DNA of 64,000 nucleotides, from assembly GCA_943736015.1 (NCBI GenBank), contig OX031062.1, positions 53,680,962 to 53,744,961 on the forward strand, given 5' to 3'. Positions 23,901-30,988 of this stretch are shown one piece after another (within the stretch, counting starts at the first letter, position 1; each line of letters opens with the position of its first letter). Under the pieces are notes generated by a model that was not told the origin of the DNA, did no database searches, and worked only from the letters and a program-made list of their open reading frames with translations. The stretch is from Tridacna crocea (Eukaryota; Mollusca; Bivalvia; Cardiida; Cardiidae). The translations under genes were made by a program, and so were the position numbers.

Positions 23901-26900
23901 TTTTGATGCTCCTGGGAAAGAAGCCTTTTGAAAACATTGTGGGAAAAGAAGAAAATGCTGGACAAGAGCATTTTCTCCTTTTCCCACAACATTTTCTTCT
24001 CTATCAAGAAAAATTACACAATTTGAGCCACAATGAAATTGTCGTCTGCAAATATTTTCAATTTGGATAAGGCTAAAATTTTGTCGTCTGGTAATGGGTT
24101 AAAAAATTATGTCAGGTGAAAAAGAATCAATGTGTCATCTGCAGATGCTTTCAAAATGAGCGAGTCTATTATTCTCATGTTAGATAAATGTTCAGTACCT
24201 TGCAAATGACCTGATGCTCCGGCAATCCTGAATTCCAGTTCACCAAAATCCCGTGCAACGAGAATTGACAAAATAATGTTGGGTGGAGCAAATACACAGG
24301 CAATGATCAACCGTCCCTATAAAAGAAAACACAGAAACACTTAATTAGCTTATCAACCCCTGCAGAAAAATTCATTTTGTATACCAGCTAGTAACAGACC
24401 AGAATTGAAAACATTGTGACAAAGATGATATAGCTCATTGTTAACACCTGAAAAGTGATCGAACCATTTTCAAATCTTATTTACCTCATTACACCCTTTA
24501 TCAAACAATTCTGACTTTTAACAGCCCTGAGGAAAAGGCCTTTTGAAAACATTGTGGGAAAAGGAGAAAAGGCTGGTAACCAGCATTTTCTACTTTTCCC
24601 ACAATGTTTTCTATCCTTCCCAAAGCAAATTTCAAACACTGAGTCATGCTTATTTTGTTGTCTGCAAATACTTTCAATTTAGACGTGTCTAAAGTTCTGA
24701 CTTTGGTAACAGATTAATTCCTGCACGGTTTTTCATTTGTCCTTCAGCAGACTACCCCAGCAAACATCGCGCCAAAAGTTCAAATAACAGCACACCCCAT
24801 TGTTACCTGGCAATGTGTCTTTTGCTTCAAGTTTTTCACTGAAAAAAGATATGATTTGATTTTTTACCTATAACTGTTCGGCCTACAGTTAAACTGTGAT
24901 AGGTGTATTTCAAGAACAAAGTAGAAACTCCAACTTTGTACAGGCCAGTTCTAGAATGGGTTGATACATATTTTATGCAGAACTCAAGCACTGACAGTTT
25001 TAACCAGTCTTCTATAAAAATCTAGTGACTAAGCATTGTGGCTGGGGTATTAACTCTTTACCACACGAGAAAATTTTAGGCTGGTCCAAATTGAAAGCAT
25101 TTGCAGACGACAAAATAAAGGTAAATGAAAAATTGAAATTTGTTCTGGGAAGGGTAGAAAACACTGTGGGAAAAGGAGAAAATGCTGGTTACCAGCATTT
25201 TCTCCTTTTTCCACAGTGTTTTCAAAAGGCTTCCTTCTCAGGGGCGTCAAAAGTAGGGACTGTGTGGTAATGGGTTAAACTCTTTACCAAACAATAACAA
25301 GTTCCAATGACCCAACTGGAGAAAGCCTTTGAAAATATTGTGGGAAAAGGAGAAAATGCTGGTAACCAGCTTTTTCTCCTTTTCCCACAAGGTTTTCATC
25401 CCGTTCAAAGACAAATCTCATTTGTTGACTGTCACTGATTTCGATGCAGACAAGTCCTACATTTCGTTGTGTGGTTAAGGATTAACTCATTATCAAACAA
25501 CAAAATTCTAGGTTTGTCCAAATTGAGAGCATTTGCAGACGACAAAATAAAAGTGACCGAAAATTTGAAATTTGTTCTGTGAAGGGTAGAAAACATTGTA
25601 GGAAAAGGAGGAAATGCTGGTTACCAGCATTTTCTCTTTTTCCCACGATGTTTTCAAAAGGCCCCTATCTCAGGGTCGTAAAAACAGGGATTGTTTGGTA
25701 ATGGGTTAAGCTGTAAATAATATAGATTTCCATCATTGTTTTCCACAGGGTCCTTGAAACATGTGACTGCTTGTAAATATATCATAGATTGTTTGGCATT
25801 ATGTTATAGAAAGTAAATAAACGAAAGTGAACATTTAACCCTTTACCACACAATCCAGACTTTTAACACCCCTGCGAAAGAAGCCTTTTGAAAACATTTT
25901 GGGACAAGGAGAAAATGCTGGTAACCAGCATTTTCTAATTTTCCCACAATCTTTTCTTCCCTTCCTAAATAAATCTTAATTCGTTAGTCATGTTCATTTT
26001 GTGGTCTGCAAATGCTTTCAATTTGGACCAATCTAAAATTTTGTCATTTGGTAAAGGGTTAAACGAAAGTGAAGAATACTTGCTACACTTACACAGTTTA
26101 CAATTTGCAACACTGACTTGCAAGCAAACTCCATGACTTACCAGTTTCACAGAGGTTCGTTTACCACTATTTGTTGAATACTCCACAATGCAGTAGACCA
26201 AAATTACCAGAATGGCAATTATTTGAACATACAGCTCATAAGTTCTCTCTCGTATGACACCATGTATTACATAGAATGCAACAAAACCTGAGAAAAAACA
26301 CGGACAAGAATATGAAAATCATAAACATAATACATGTACTCTATTTTCTGTTCATGGTGTGTATTCATCCAGGGAAAAAAATCAATCTACACGTATTTCG
26401 ATAATCTTGCTTGGAAGTAAGCTAATAAAATAAATAAATCACCTGTACTCTTTCTTAATATGGTGATTTTGCTTTTTTTTGCACAACAGTAATACCATGT
26501 GATATATTATTTAACCTATTACTACACAATCCCTACTTTTGACGATGCTGAGAAAGAAGCCTTTAGAAAACATTGTGGGAAAAAGGAGAAAATGCTGGTA
26601 ACCAGCATTTTCTCCTTTTCCCACAATGTTTTCTGCCCTTCAAAAAATAAATTTCATTTTTTCAGTCACTTTTACCTTGTCATCTGCATTTGCTTTCGAT
26701 CTGGACAAATTTCGTTGTTTGGTAATGAGTTAAAAAAACTAATGGCAAGTCTAGATCATTTTTGTTTACCCTTTGACTACCATTACCAAGTCAATGGAAA
26801 AAGAATCAGGTGGTAGAAAGGACCCAGAAACTGCAAAAAAAACAAAGAGAACAATCTCTGCAGCAATATCTTTTGATATACTGTGCAGGGTTGATCCTAA

Positions 26901-29900
26901 GTCTATGATCATTCAGTACTTTGGGTGCAGATTGCTGTTTGATCTTCATTAACAGTGTCTGCAAATGCAACAGTATGTAATCTTAAGACTACCTGATCCT
27001 TAACCCTTTACTCCAAAGATACTCATTTCTACGCATTGCTTGTAGGAGCCTTTGGAAAACATTGTGCCAACAGGTGAAATTGCTCGTGACGAGCAATTTC
27101 ACCTTTTGTCACAATGTTTTCTATGTTATCAAAAGGTCTCATATACACATAAGAAACTGCTTCATCCTTGCTGTTATTTAGGGTCAACTACATATACCAT
27201 AGAAATGCCTTATGGGGTAATAAGTTAATATCATGTCTATTCTACTTTTGTTCATCCTTTTATAAAGGATTAGCTATTTTCCTACTGTCGAAATCTTAAA
27301 AGAAGGACTTTGACCGGAACATAGAAAGATCTGTAGAAGATAACCCTCATATTCCATCCTCCACACTCCACATAAAAGGACGTAAACTAGATACAGAAAA
27401 GAACTGATCAGTACAGAGCCCCAGATAAGAGAGAATGATGGTATTCCAATTCCATTATTTCTCTTCTAAACCGTTTATGTTATGGGTACTCATTAGAATC
27501 GTCTCTTCGAGAATGAGTACCCATAACATAGGTTTTAGTGGAGAATGATTAGTATTTTCAATTTTGGAATTAAAATCACTTCCTCATTCTTGAGCTCTGA
27601 AGTACCAGCATTGACTAAGATGAGAATGGTAAATGTGAAGTCTGGAGAGTGTGTGTTTTCTGTCTCTACAACATGAACAAGGCTGTAAATTGTGAGTCCA
27701 ATGGCAGCACCAATGCTCAGGAAACTCAGCAATAAAAACAGTTTCTCTTTTGTGGTCAATCCAGCAAATGTCTTGGTCTGAAAGACAAACAAATTTTGTC
27801 AAGCATCTACCATAGATGAAAAGGAATTTTTGCAAAGGTAAAAGGGGAGTAAGACTTCTAATACAATATAAAGCAAGAGTGTGATAGAAATAGAAATGGA
27901 AAAAAGGTTGATAATACTTTTGACTTTGTATCATTGTAAATTTTATTATTACAAATAAGTCTATGCCAGATGGTAAAATTTTGAACATGTTCACATTGCA
28001 AGCATTTTGCTGACAAGACATGAGTGTGGTTCAAAAGATTAGATTCATTTTGTTTACAAGAGTCTTCTTTTTCAGGATTTTTAGACTATAGAACAAGCAT
28101 GTCCCTTTAGGTCCATCTTTTTCCAACTCCAGGTTGATAACTCTTTACCAAACGACAAAATTTTGGACTATTCCTAATTGAAAGCATTTGCAAATGATAA
28201 CATAAATGTGACTCAAATGCTGAAATTTGTTTAGGGAAGTACAGAAAACATTGTGGGAAAATGAGAAAATGCTGGTTATCAGCATTTTCTCTTTTTCCAG
28301 CAATTTTTTCTAACGGCACGTTTCTCAGGGTTGTTAAAATTTGGGATTGTGTGCTAAAGAATTAAACATTTTTACTTTAAATCAATTGAGATACAATTTC
28401 TTACAACTTCTACTTATTTCCCTCCATTCTGCTCCCTTGCTTGTGCCGAATGTAACTTAACCCTTTACCACTCAATCCCGTCTTTTAACAACCCTGAGAA
28501 CGAAACATTGAAAACATTGTGGTAACTAGCATTTTCCCCTTTTCCCACAATGTTTTCTATCCTTTCCAAATCAAATTTCAATTTTAGATTCAAATTTATT
28601 TTGTCGTCTGCAAATGCTTTCAATTTCTACTGGTCCAAAATTTTGTCGTTTGGTAACAAGTTAACATGTGGACGAATGACCAATCGCAAAGTTGGCACAA
28701 CTCGCTGGTATTGTGTAGCAGGTGATTATTATATCCAATGACTATCATTTGATTCTATTTGATCATTGCAGATTCATTAGATCTAGATCAACCTATATGT
28801 TGGTGAATGTTCTCTCTCTCTCTCTCCATAGATGTACAGATCTAATTCCATTTAAAAACTCTCCCTATCCTGGAAAATTCAAGGTTCTAGATAAATTTTC
28901 ACCCTTTGCCAAATTTCAAGTTCTATAAGGCTGTGAATACGTTGTTGGAAGAGAACATACTGTTTGTGAATGGAGACTAATTCAACTATTTCTTCTAATT
29001 AAGCCATATTCAATTTGTCAATTGCAAATGCTTTTAATTCAGACTGTTTCTAAGATTTTGCAGTTAACTTGTCTATGCCATGTGGCTTGCAACACACTCA
29101 AAGGGTCTTCTGGACATTTGTGTAAATTTTTGTCTCGGATCAGCCCGCACAGTTCGCACTGGCTGATCCGAGACGGCACTTTAAAATGACTAGATCTAGC
29201 TTTTAGACTTTGTGCTGCGGTAGTAGATTTGAGCAAAACAGAATTGCATAAAAACGGAAGGTGACATTGCGTAAATTGTTGTCTTGGATCAGCTTGCGCA
29301 ATCTGCACAGGCTGAGCCGAGACGACACTTTACCGTTTACGCAAATGCCCAAATACCCCTTTTCGCGCGTTGTACTTGGTCTAGTCCATTTACACTTACT
29401 TAGAGTGAATAATACATAACGCTACACTTTGCGGGTTTCAAGACAGTTCCCCGACAAGACAGTTCCCCGATATAAGTTTTGGAGACAGTTCCCCGACACT
29501 TTTGAAGACAGTTCCCCGACACTTTTGAAGACAGTTCCCCGACACTTTTGTTCGATGTCAAACAACAAAATAGATATTATCGTATATAAAAAGAAATTTT
29601 TGATAAGGGATTATATGGATAAATGATCTTTTGTGACTAATTGAAGTCTTTGTTAATGTATGTTATTGGCGAGTACGTACATTTGATCATCGTGGTCTAT
29701 TAACTTAGTTTGACAGAACAATTTGACAGCCTATCGTCACAAAATATCAAGACATTATCGAAATTACATGTACATTCTCCGAAATGCTGTGCATACAAAG
29801 AGAGAACTACAATATACATGTATGTAAAATTGTTCGAGAGTACAAGATAAACAGAAAAGGTATTTCACTCGGTAACACCCCCCCCCCCACCTCGCCCTCT

Positions 29901-30470
29901 CTACTGTAGGCCTATTTCTATAAAACAGGGGAAAGCATGTAGGCCTATACGTAACTAAACTACAAATTATTAAAGACTTTATAGAATAAACACAAAATAC
30001 TCATTTTGATGCTGGCTAAAAGTGCCCTTAAAATTCTGTTATGTTCAATACAGCCGTGATTCATTGTGAATTCATCCATGAGACAATAACTACCCGTCAA
30101 TTTATATAGCAATCTTCTTCACAAGGTACAGATAATCCGATCACAACATCAATTATCCACGAATAATTCAATTTCTCATGATTATCAATTATAGTTTTGT
30201 TAATTCTACAGTATAAAAGGTAATTTTCCATGAAACAAAAGTGTCGGGGAACTGTCTTCAAAAGTGTCGGGGAACTGTCTCCAAATCTGTCGGGGAACTG
30301 TCTCCAAAACGTGTGTCGGGGAACTGTCTTGTCGGGGAACTGTCTTGTTCCCCACTTTGCGGACTTACCTTTCCGAACAGAGTTGTGACAGTCGTTTTAG
30401 GAACGTCTGGTATACCGAACCTTGTATAATCTCCCGAGTCATTTTGGTCATTCTGTTCTGTTTCCTCCAT
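11836..30470 (-). CDS. Seven-span membrane protein gene, nine exons, complete
   Basis: Assembled by hand from nine minus-strand exons (30470-30369, 27777-27606, 26287-26142, 24316-24199, 19347-19289, 17658-17542, 15272-15186, 13864-13804, 11942-11836), all with GT-AG junctions and one continuous frame of 322 codons. Residues 1-34 are polar and acidic (cytosolic tail). About seven hydrophobic spans follow: near residues 46-68, 84-105, 110-130, 141-163, then one begun by KFDLQVT and exon 6, one in exon 7 (AIAFALFGLAKPAYYIF), and a last long one across exons 8-9. The tail NFGQGLKDRGTVNLR ends in TAG at 11836-11838, and an AATAAA lies about 31 nt beyond. No catalytic motif or signal peptide was seen. 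The layout is reminiscent of an uncharacterised invertebrate membrane family (possibly DUF7789), a recollection I cannot check. It shares a 421-bp divergent promoter region with the stress-protein gene. Function unknown. Confidence 0.8.
11985..12219 (-). mobile_element. hpA copy, complete
   Basis: Starts 43 bp before exon 9 of the membrane protein gene. The right TTAA is mutated to TCAA. Confidence 0.83.
12226..12452 (+). mobile_element. hpA copy, diverged
   Basis: Core GCTGGATACCAGC; right end GTGATAAAAAGTTCA. Confidence 0.7.
12453..13289. other. Intron 8 sequence of the membrane protein gene
   Basis: Apart from the hammerhead-like motif at 12584, unassigned AT-rich DNA. Confidence 0.45.
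12584..12625 (+). ncRNA. Hammerhead-like motif (relic?)
   Basis: ACCTGAAAAAGGTAAATGCC is followed by GAAACGTC. The layout (CTGANNA, a short stem, GAAAC, GTC) resembles the minimal hammerhead of Penelope-type retroelements. Stem III would be minimal and the CUGANGA box is imperfect. No retroelement frame was found beside it. Confidence 0.25.
13290..13765 (-). mobile_element. hpA copy split by a SINE
   Basis: Decayed left part from 13290; its right terminus CAAAGGGTTAA is duplicated by the SINE insertion at 13488-13751. Confidence 0.65.
13488..13751 (-). mobile_element. tRNA-derived SINE with 14-bp target duplication
   Basis: Minus-strand reading starts with a tRNA-like head (GGGTGGCTCAGTGG, then GTGAGTTCGATACCC as box B). 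The duplication CTTCAAAGGGTTAA is at 13474-13487 and 13752-13765. The target is the right end of an hpA copy. Confidence 0.8.
13804..13864 (-). CDS. Membrane protein gene, exon 8
   Basis: Sixty-one nt after TTAATAG: VYKQLDDENNKMFVYIILFC plus the first base of a Gly codon. The acidic loop QLDDENN precedes the last hydrophobic stretch. The donor is GTAAGT. Confidence 0.75.
14107..14320 (+). mobile_element. hpA copy, nearly complete
   Basis: Left TTAA; right end GGGAAAGGGTGAA has one change. Perfect stem. Confidence 0.83.
14496..14711 (+). mobile_element. hpC subfamily copy
   Basis: The centre is ATTGCTCGTAATGAGCAAT instead of GCTGGTWACCAGC. The arms are hpA-like but diverged; right end GGGTTAA. 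Confidence 0.75.
14770..14940 (-). mobile_element. hpA copy, decayed
   Basis: Long-arm words remain (TTTAAAAGCATTTGC) with a broken stem. Confidence 0.45.
14978..15150 (-). mobile_element. hpA copy with shortened long arm
   Basis: TTTTTACCACATG start, good stem, end GGTAAAGAGTGAA. Lies 36 bp from exon 7 of the membrane protein gene. Confidence 0.68.
15186..15272 (-). CDS. Membrane protein gene, exon 7
   Basis: Twenty-nine codons, phase 0 on both sides: LRQELKYGAIAFALFGLAKP, then AYYIFKFVK. Acceptor TTTCAAAACAG, donor GTAAGT. One hydrophobic span flanked by basic residues. Confidence 0.78.
15324..15628 (+). repeat. Dispersed repeat H, copy 2
   Basis: Starts ACTAGAGCTGTCACTGAACT and ends TTTTGCGGGGATATAAT, with CAGACGGACACATGGACGGA inside. 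In intron 6 of the membrane protein gene, 51 bp from exon 7. Confidence 0.7.
15661..15866 (+). mobile_element. hpA copy, diverged
   Basis: TTAA at both ends; core GGGTACTAGCA shortened. Confidence 0.65.
15863..15945 (-). mobile_element. hpA left fragment
   Basis: Shares the preceding TTAA; ends in a decayed stem (ACATTGTAGGAAATGG). Confidence 0.5.
16116..16346 (+). mobile_element. hpA copy, complete
   Basis: Left end TTAACCCTTTGC, strong stem; the right terminus decays to GGTAATGACATAATTAA. Confidence 0.84.
16343..16551 (+). mobile_element. hpA copy missing the left stem
   Basis: GCCTTTTTGAAA joins directly to CAGCATTTTCTCC. Shares TTAA on both sides with its neighbours. Confidence 0.8.
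16548..16735 (-). mobile_element. hpA copy missing most of the right stem
   Basis: GGTGGTTACCAAGTTTTCC follows the left stem directly; ends GGTAAAAAGTTAA. Confidence 0.72.
16787..17619 (-). repeat. 78-bp exon-derived minisatellite (about 11 units)
   Basis: Unit starts at 16787, 16865, 16942, 17022, 17099, 17176, 17253, 17330, 17408, 17493 and 17571, so the period is 77-80 bp with one 85-bp unit. Read on the minus strand, each unit carries a copy of the exon 6 end (GIPYTLLWCVGGWIM; GIPYTLPWCIGGWIM in one unit), the splice-donor sequence ATCATG GTAAGG, and about 20 nt of intron. The unit at the high-coordinate end is the real exon 6 boundary. Several other units keep an identical donor. The rest of the array lies in intron 6. 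Confidence 0.85.
17542..17658 (-). CDS. Membrane protein gene, exon 6 (source of a minisatellite)
   Basis: Thirty-nine codons in phase 0 on both sides: ISLVIVVLNNGTNISDLEIV, then TLSVGIPYTLLWCVGGWIM. It contains an N-glycosylation-type NIS. The donor is ATG|GTAAGG. The last 60 or so bases of the exon and the start of intron 6 form the outermost unit of the 78-bp tandem array that follows immediately at 16787-17619. Confidence 0.8.
17696..17930 (-). mobile_element. hpA copy, nearly complete
   Basis: Perfect stem; both TTAA ends mutated (ATCTCATTACCA, GGTAATAGGATA). Starts 38 bp from exon 6 of the membrane protein gene. Confidence 0.82.
18167..18396 (-). mobile_element. hpA copy, complete
   Basis: TTAA at both ends; a stem of variant sequence (CACCGTGGAAAGG). 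Confidence 0.83.
18408..18547 (+). mobile_element. hpA right half, decayed
   Basis: Begins in TTTTTTCCCACAGCG and ends TTTGGTAAAGTGC. Confidence 0.5.
18803..19002 (+). mobile_element. hpA copy with shortened hairpin
   Basis: The stem is cut to AACATTGTGGGTAACC then CCCACAATG; ends decayed. Confidence 0.68.
19289..19347 (-). CDS. Membrane protein gene, exon 5
   Basis: A short exon of 59 nt after TTATTTCAG, encoding IYNRAAIFSCLLKFDLQVT in the only frame without a stop. Both junction phases match their neighbours. The donor is GTGAGT. Confidence 0.75.
19387..19589 (-). mobile_element. hpA copy, diverged
   Basis: Stem TTTGTGGAAAAAGAGAAAC; right TTAA shared with the hpD copy that follows. Confidence 0.65.
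19628..21282. mobile_element. 1.65-kb insertion with 14-bp inverted ends, inside hpD
   Basis: Ends ACATAGATCCGTGG and CCACGGATCCATGT are inverted repeats. It interrupts an hpD copy whose flanks read CTCTAAT and ATTGACCC, against CTCTAATTGACCC in other copies, which implies a 2-bp AT duplication. It carries an hpA copy but no clear coding region. Family unknown. Confidence 0.65.
20350..20562 (+). mobile_element. hpA copy, diverged, inside the 1.65-kb insertion
   Basis: Stem GGAAAAAGGAGAAAATG paired across a GTTTGTAACATC centre; right end TTTGGTGAAGAGTTTG. Confidence 0.65.
21476..21711 (+). mobile_element. hpA copy, complete
   Basis: TTAACCCTGCGCC at left, CAGTAAAGAGTTAA at right; begins 5 bp after the hpD end. 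Confidence 0.82.
21845..22090 (-). mobile_element. tRNA-derived SINE, minus orientation, diverged
   Basis: Minus-strand head GGCTGTGATAGCTCAGTTGA and a box-B-like GGGTTTGATGCC. The body is shared with 52620-52910 (CTTTCCTAGACTCTCTTTTA). Confidence 0.55.
22084..22226. mobile_element. Short repeat with C-run and CTACGT ends, copy 2
   Basis: Starts in a C run, then ATAATTTTGAAAATCATAGT, ends CTTCCTACGTGGCTG. Homologous to 55228-55385. Confidence 0.5.
22231..22315 (-). mobile_element. hpA right part
   Basis: From CCTTTTCCCACAATG to GGTAAAGGGTTAA, attached to the short repeat at 22084. Confidence 0.72.
22457..22689 (+). mobile_element. hpA copy, complete
   Basis: Both TTAA ends. Stem variant GGATAAAATGCTGGTAAC with the matching ATTTTATCC on the other side. 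Confidence 0.87.
22700..22854 (-). mobile_element. hpA copy, decayed
   Basis: Weak stem (TTTTTGGAAAAGGATAAAA); ends in GGTAAAGGATTAA shared with the next copy. Confidence 0.55.
22851..23071 (+). mobile_element. hpA copy, left tip lost
   Basis: TTAACCAAACAATCC start, good stem, right end GGTAAGGGTGA. Confidence 0.78.
23115..23338 (-). mobile_element. hpA copy, decayed core
   Basis: Ends TTAACTCTTTATAA and GGTGAAGGGTTTA; stem broken by an A-rich run. Confidence 0.65.
23409..23636 (+). mobile_element. hpA copy, nearly complete
   Basis: Strong stem; termini ATTATCCCTTTCCC and GGTAAAAAGTAAAG. Confidence 0.8.
23679..23875 (+). mobile_element. hpA copy, truncated on the right
   Basis: TTAACTCATTACTAC start; weak stem; runs into the next copy at ATCAAG. 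Confidence 0.62.
23876..24102 (+). mobile_element. hpA copy, nearly complete
   Basis: GACCCTTTACCACAC at left, GGTAATGGGTTAA at right. Ends 97 bp from exon 4 of the membrane protein gene. Confidence 0.78.
24199..24316 (-). CDS. Membrane protein gene, exon 4
   Basis: Encodes GRLIIACVFAPPNIILSIL, then ARDFGELEFRIAGASGHLQ. A proline pair sits inside the fourth span. It ends in phase 1 at GTACTG, completed by CA from exon 5 to give Ala. Confidence 0.78.
24489..24717 (+). mobile_element. hpA copy, nearly complete
   Basis: TTACACCCTTTATCA and GGTAACAGATTAA; good stem. Confidence 0.78.
24718..25049. other. Intron 3 sequence of the membrane protein gene
   Basis: No repeat or exon recognised. Confidence 0.45.
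25050..25278 (-). mobile_element. hpA copy, complete, first of a chain of three
   Basis: TTAACTCTTTACCA and TGGTAATGGGTTAA; strong stem. Confidence 0.9.
25275..25485 (+). mobile_element. hpA copy, second of the chain
   Basis: Shares TTAA on both sides; the long arm is shortened and diverged. Confidence 0.78.
25482..25709 (-). mobile_element. hpA copy, third of the chain
   Basis: TTAACTCATTATCA and TTGGTAATGGGTTAA; good stem. Confidence 0.87.
25835..26062 (+). mobile_element. hpA copy, complete
   Basis: Both TTAA ends; ends 80 bp from exon 3 of the membrane protein gene. Confidence 0.86.
26142..26287 (-). CDS. Membrane protein gene, exon 3
   Basis: After a pyrimidine-rich TTTTTTCTCAG acceptor the frame continues as FVAFYVIHGVIRERTYEL, a third span (VQIIAILVILVYCIVEY) and a basic loop NSGKRTSVKL, ending in phase 0 at GTAAGT. 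Confidence 0.8.
26511..26733 (+). mobile_element. hpA copy, complete
   Basis: TTAACCTATTACTA and GGTAATGAGTTAA with a strong stem. Confidence 0.87.
27000..27238 (+). mobile_element. hpD copy, complete
   Basis: TTAACCCTTTACTCC, stem ACAGGTGAAATTGCTCGTGA with its inverse, end GGGGTAATAAGTTAA. It serves as the empty-site reference for the hAT insertion at 59711. Confidence 0.87.
27414..27599. mobile_element. Palindromic element, copy next to exon 2 donor
   Basis: Arms pair from CAGAGCCCCAGATAAGAG to the inverted end near 27599. The central hairpin is TTATGGGTACTC / GAGTACCCATAA around 27480-27535. Homologous to 49855-50052 throughout. Its end lies 6 nt from the GT of the exon 2 donor. Confidence 0.75.
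27606..27777 (-). CDS. Membrane protein gene, exon 2
   Basis: Acceptor TTTCAG, then TKTFAGLTTKEKLF leading into a strong hydrophobic span, a luminal or outer loop (VVETENTHSPDF) and the start of a second span (TFTILILVNA). It ends in phase 1 at the donor GTACTT. A palindromic element starts 6 nt into the intron. Confidence 0.8.
27958..28085 (-). mobile_element. hpA fragment, core deleted
   Basis: Long-arm words (GGTAAAATTTTGAAC, GCAAGCATTTTGC) joined to TCTTTTTCAGG. Confidence 0.45.
28137..28365 (-). mobile_element. hpA copy, complete
   Basis: Left end ATAACTCTTTACCA, right GCTAAAGAATTAA; stem with GGTTATC centre. Confidence 0.83.
28457..28664 (+). mobile_element. hpA copy with shortened left stem
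   Basis: AACATTGTGGTAACTAGCA lacks the purine tract, which survives on the right side. Confidence 0.8.
28665..28989. other. Intron 1 sequence of the membrane protein gene
   Basis: Contains a (TC)n run at 28811-28826; otherwise featureless. Confidence 0.45.
28990..29065 (+). mobile_element. hpA right-arm fragment
   Basis: CAATTGCAAATGCTTTTAATTC and an eroded end GCAGTTAAC. Confidence 0.45.
29077..29370. mobile_element. Short inverted-repeat element (family F), copy 2
   Basis: TGTGGCTTGCAACACAC on the left and TTTTCGCGCGTTG on the right, with hairpins TCTCGGATCAGCC / GGCTGATCCGAGA inside. Diverged from 36605-36885. It lies 55 bp from the 918-bp element. Confidence 0.65.
29435..30352. mobile_element. 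918-bp element with terminal 23-bp tandem repeats
   Basis: Each end carries several copies of a 23-bp unit (AGACAGTTCCCCGACACTTT...), inverted at the right end (GTCGGGGAACTGTCTTC). The flanking duplication CACTTTGCGG is at 29425-29434 and 30353-30362, giving a 9-10 bp target site. The interior is AT-rich without a transposase. It abuts the exon 1 donor of the membrane protein gene. Confidence 0.8.
30369..30470 (-). CDS. Membrane protein gene, exon 1
   Basis: Thirty-four codons beginning ATG GAG GAA and rich in E, Q, N and D, ending TTLFGK in phase 0 before GTAAGT. The ATG is the first in the divergent promoter region. The intron side is only 6 nt long before a mobile-element target duplication begins. 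Confidence 0.8.
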
Positions 30471-30891
30471 AACTCAATCACAAGAGCTGATCAGCCTGAC
30501 AGTTATGCATCCATGTTTTCCTCTTCAATCATGTGACATTCTATTTTTAGATTCGAACTAATAAATTTAGGAAAACTGTAGAATTCATCCGGTTATAATT
30601 GGTGGGTTTGTTTAGTAAGTTAAGAAATAAATAATCTAATCGAACAAAAAAGGAAGCTTTGGTTTTTGCATTTTGTTTTCAAAACAGTTGTATTAGAACA
30701 TGAACCTAGTGATAAAGATATCTTTGGATGGAAGATATACTTCCTGATGTCTGATTATCTAAATTTCATTTCTGATGAATATAAAATCATAACTTCCTAG
30801 AACAATATTACACTAGGATTTTAGCTTATAAATTATCTGTGAAACGTGCTCACCAAAACAGAACAACTTGGAGGAGGAGCAGAGTGGAATA
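30471..30891. promoter_or_regulatory. Divergent (head-to-head) promoter region
   Basis: The 421 bp between the start codons of the minus-strand membrane protein gene and the plus-strand stress-protein gene. It is AT-rich, carries no hpA-type element (unlike most equal stretches nearby), and shows an ATTGG (CCAAT on the minus strand) at 30598-30602. No TATA box is convincing. Shared regulation is an inference from spacing only. Confidence 0.5.
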
Positions 30892-30988
30892 ATGACTGAA
30901 CAGACAACAAACGCTTCCGCAGAAAGTGAAGGACGAGTTGTTCTTATAGCAATGGATAGTAGTGAATACTCTGACTATGCGTTTGAAT
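30892..30988 (+). CDS. USP gene, exon 1
   Basis: Thirty-two codons plus one base: polar leader MTEQTTNASAESEGR, then the first beta strand and nucleotide-contacting loop. Donor T|GTAAGT splits the Trp codon. A 790-bp inverted-repeat transposon begins 56 nt into the intron. Confidence 0.9.
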
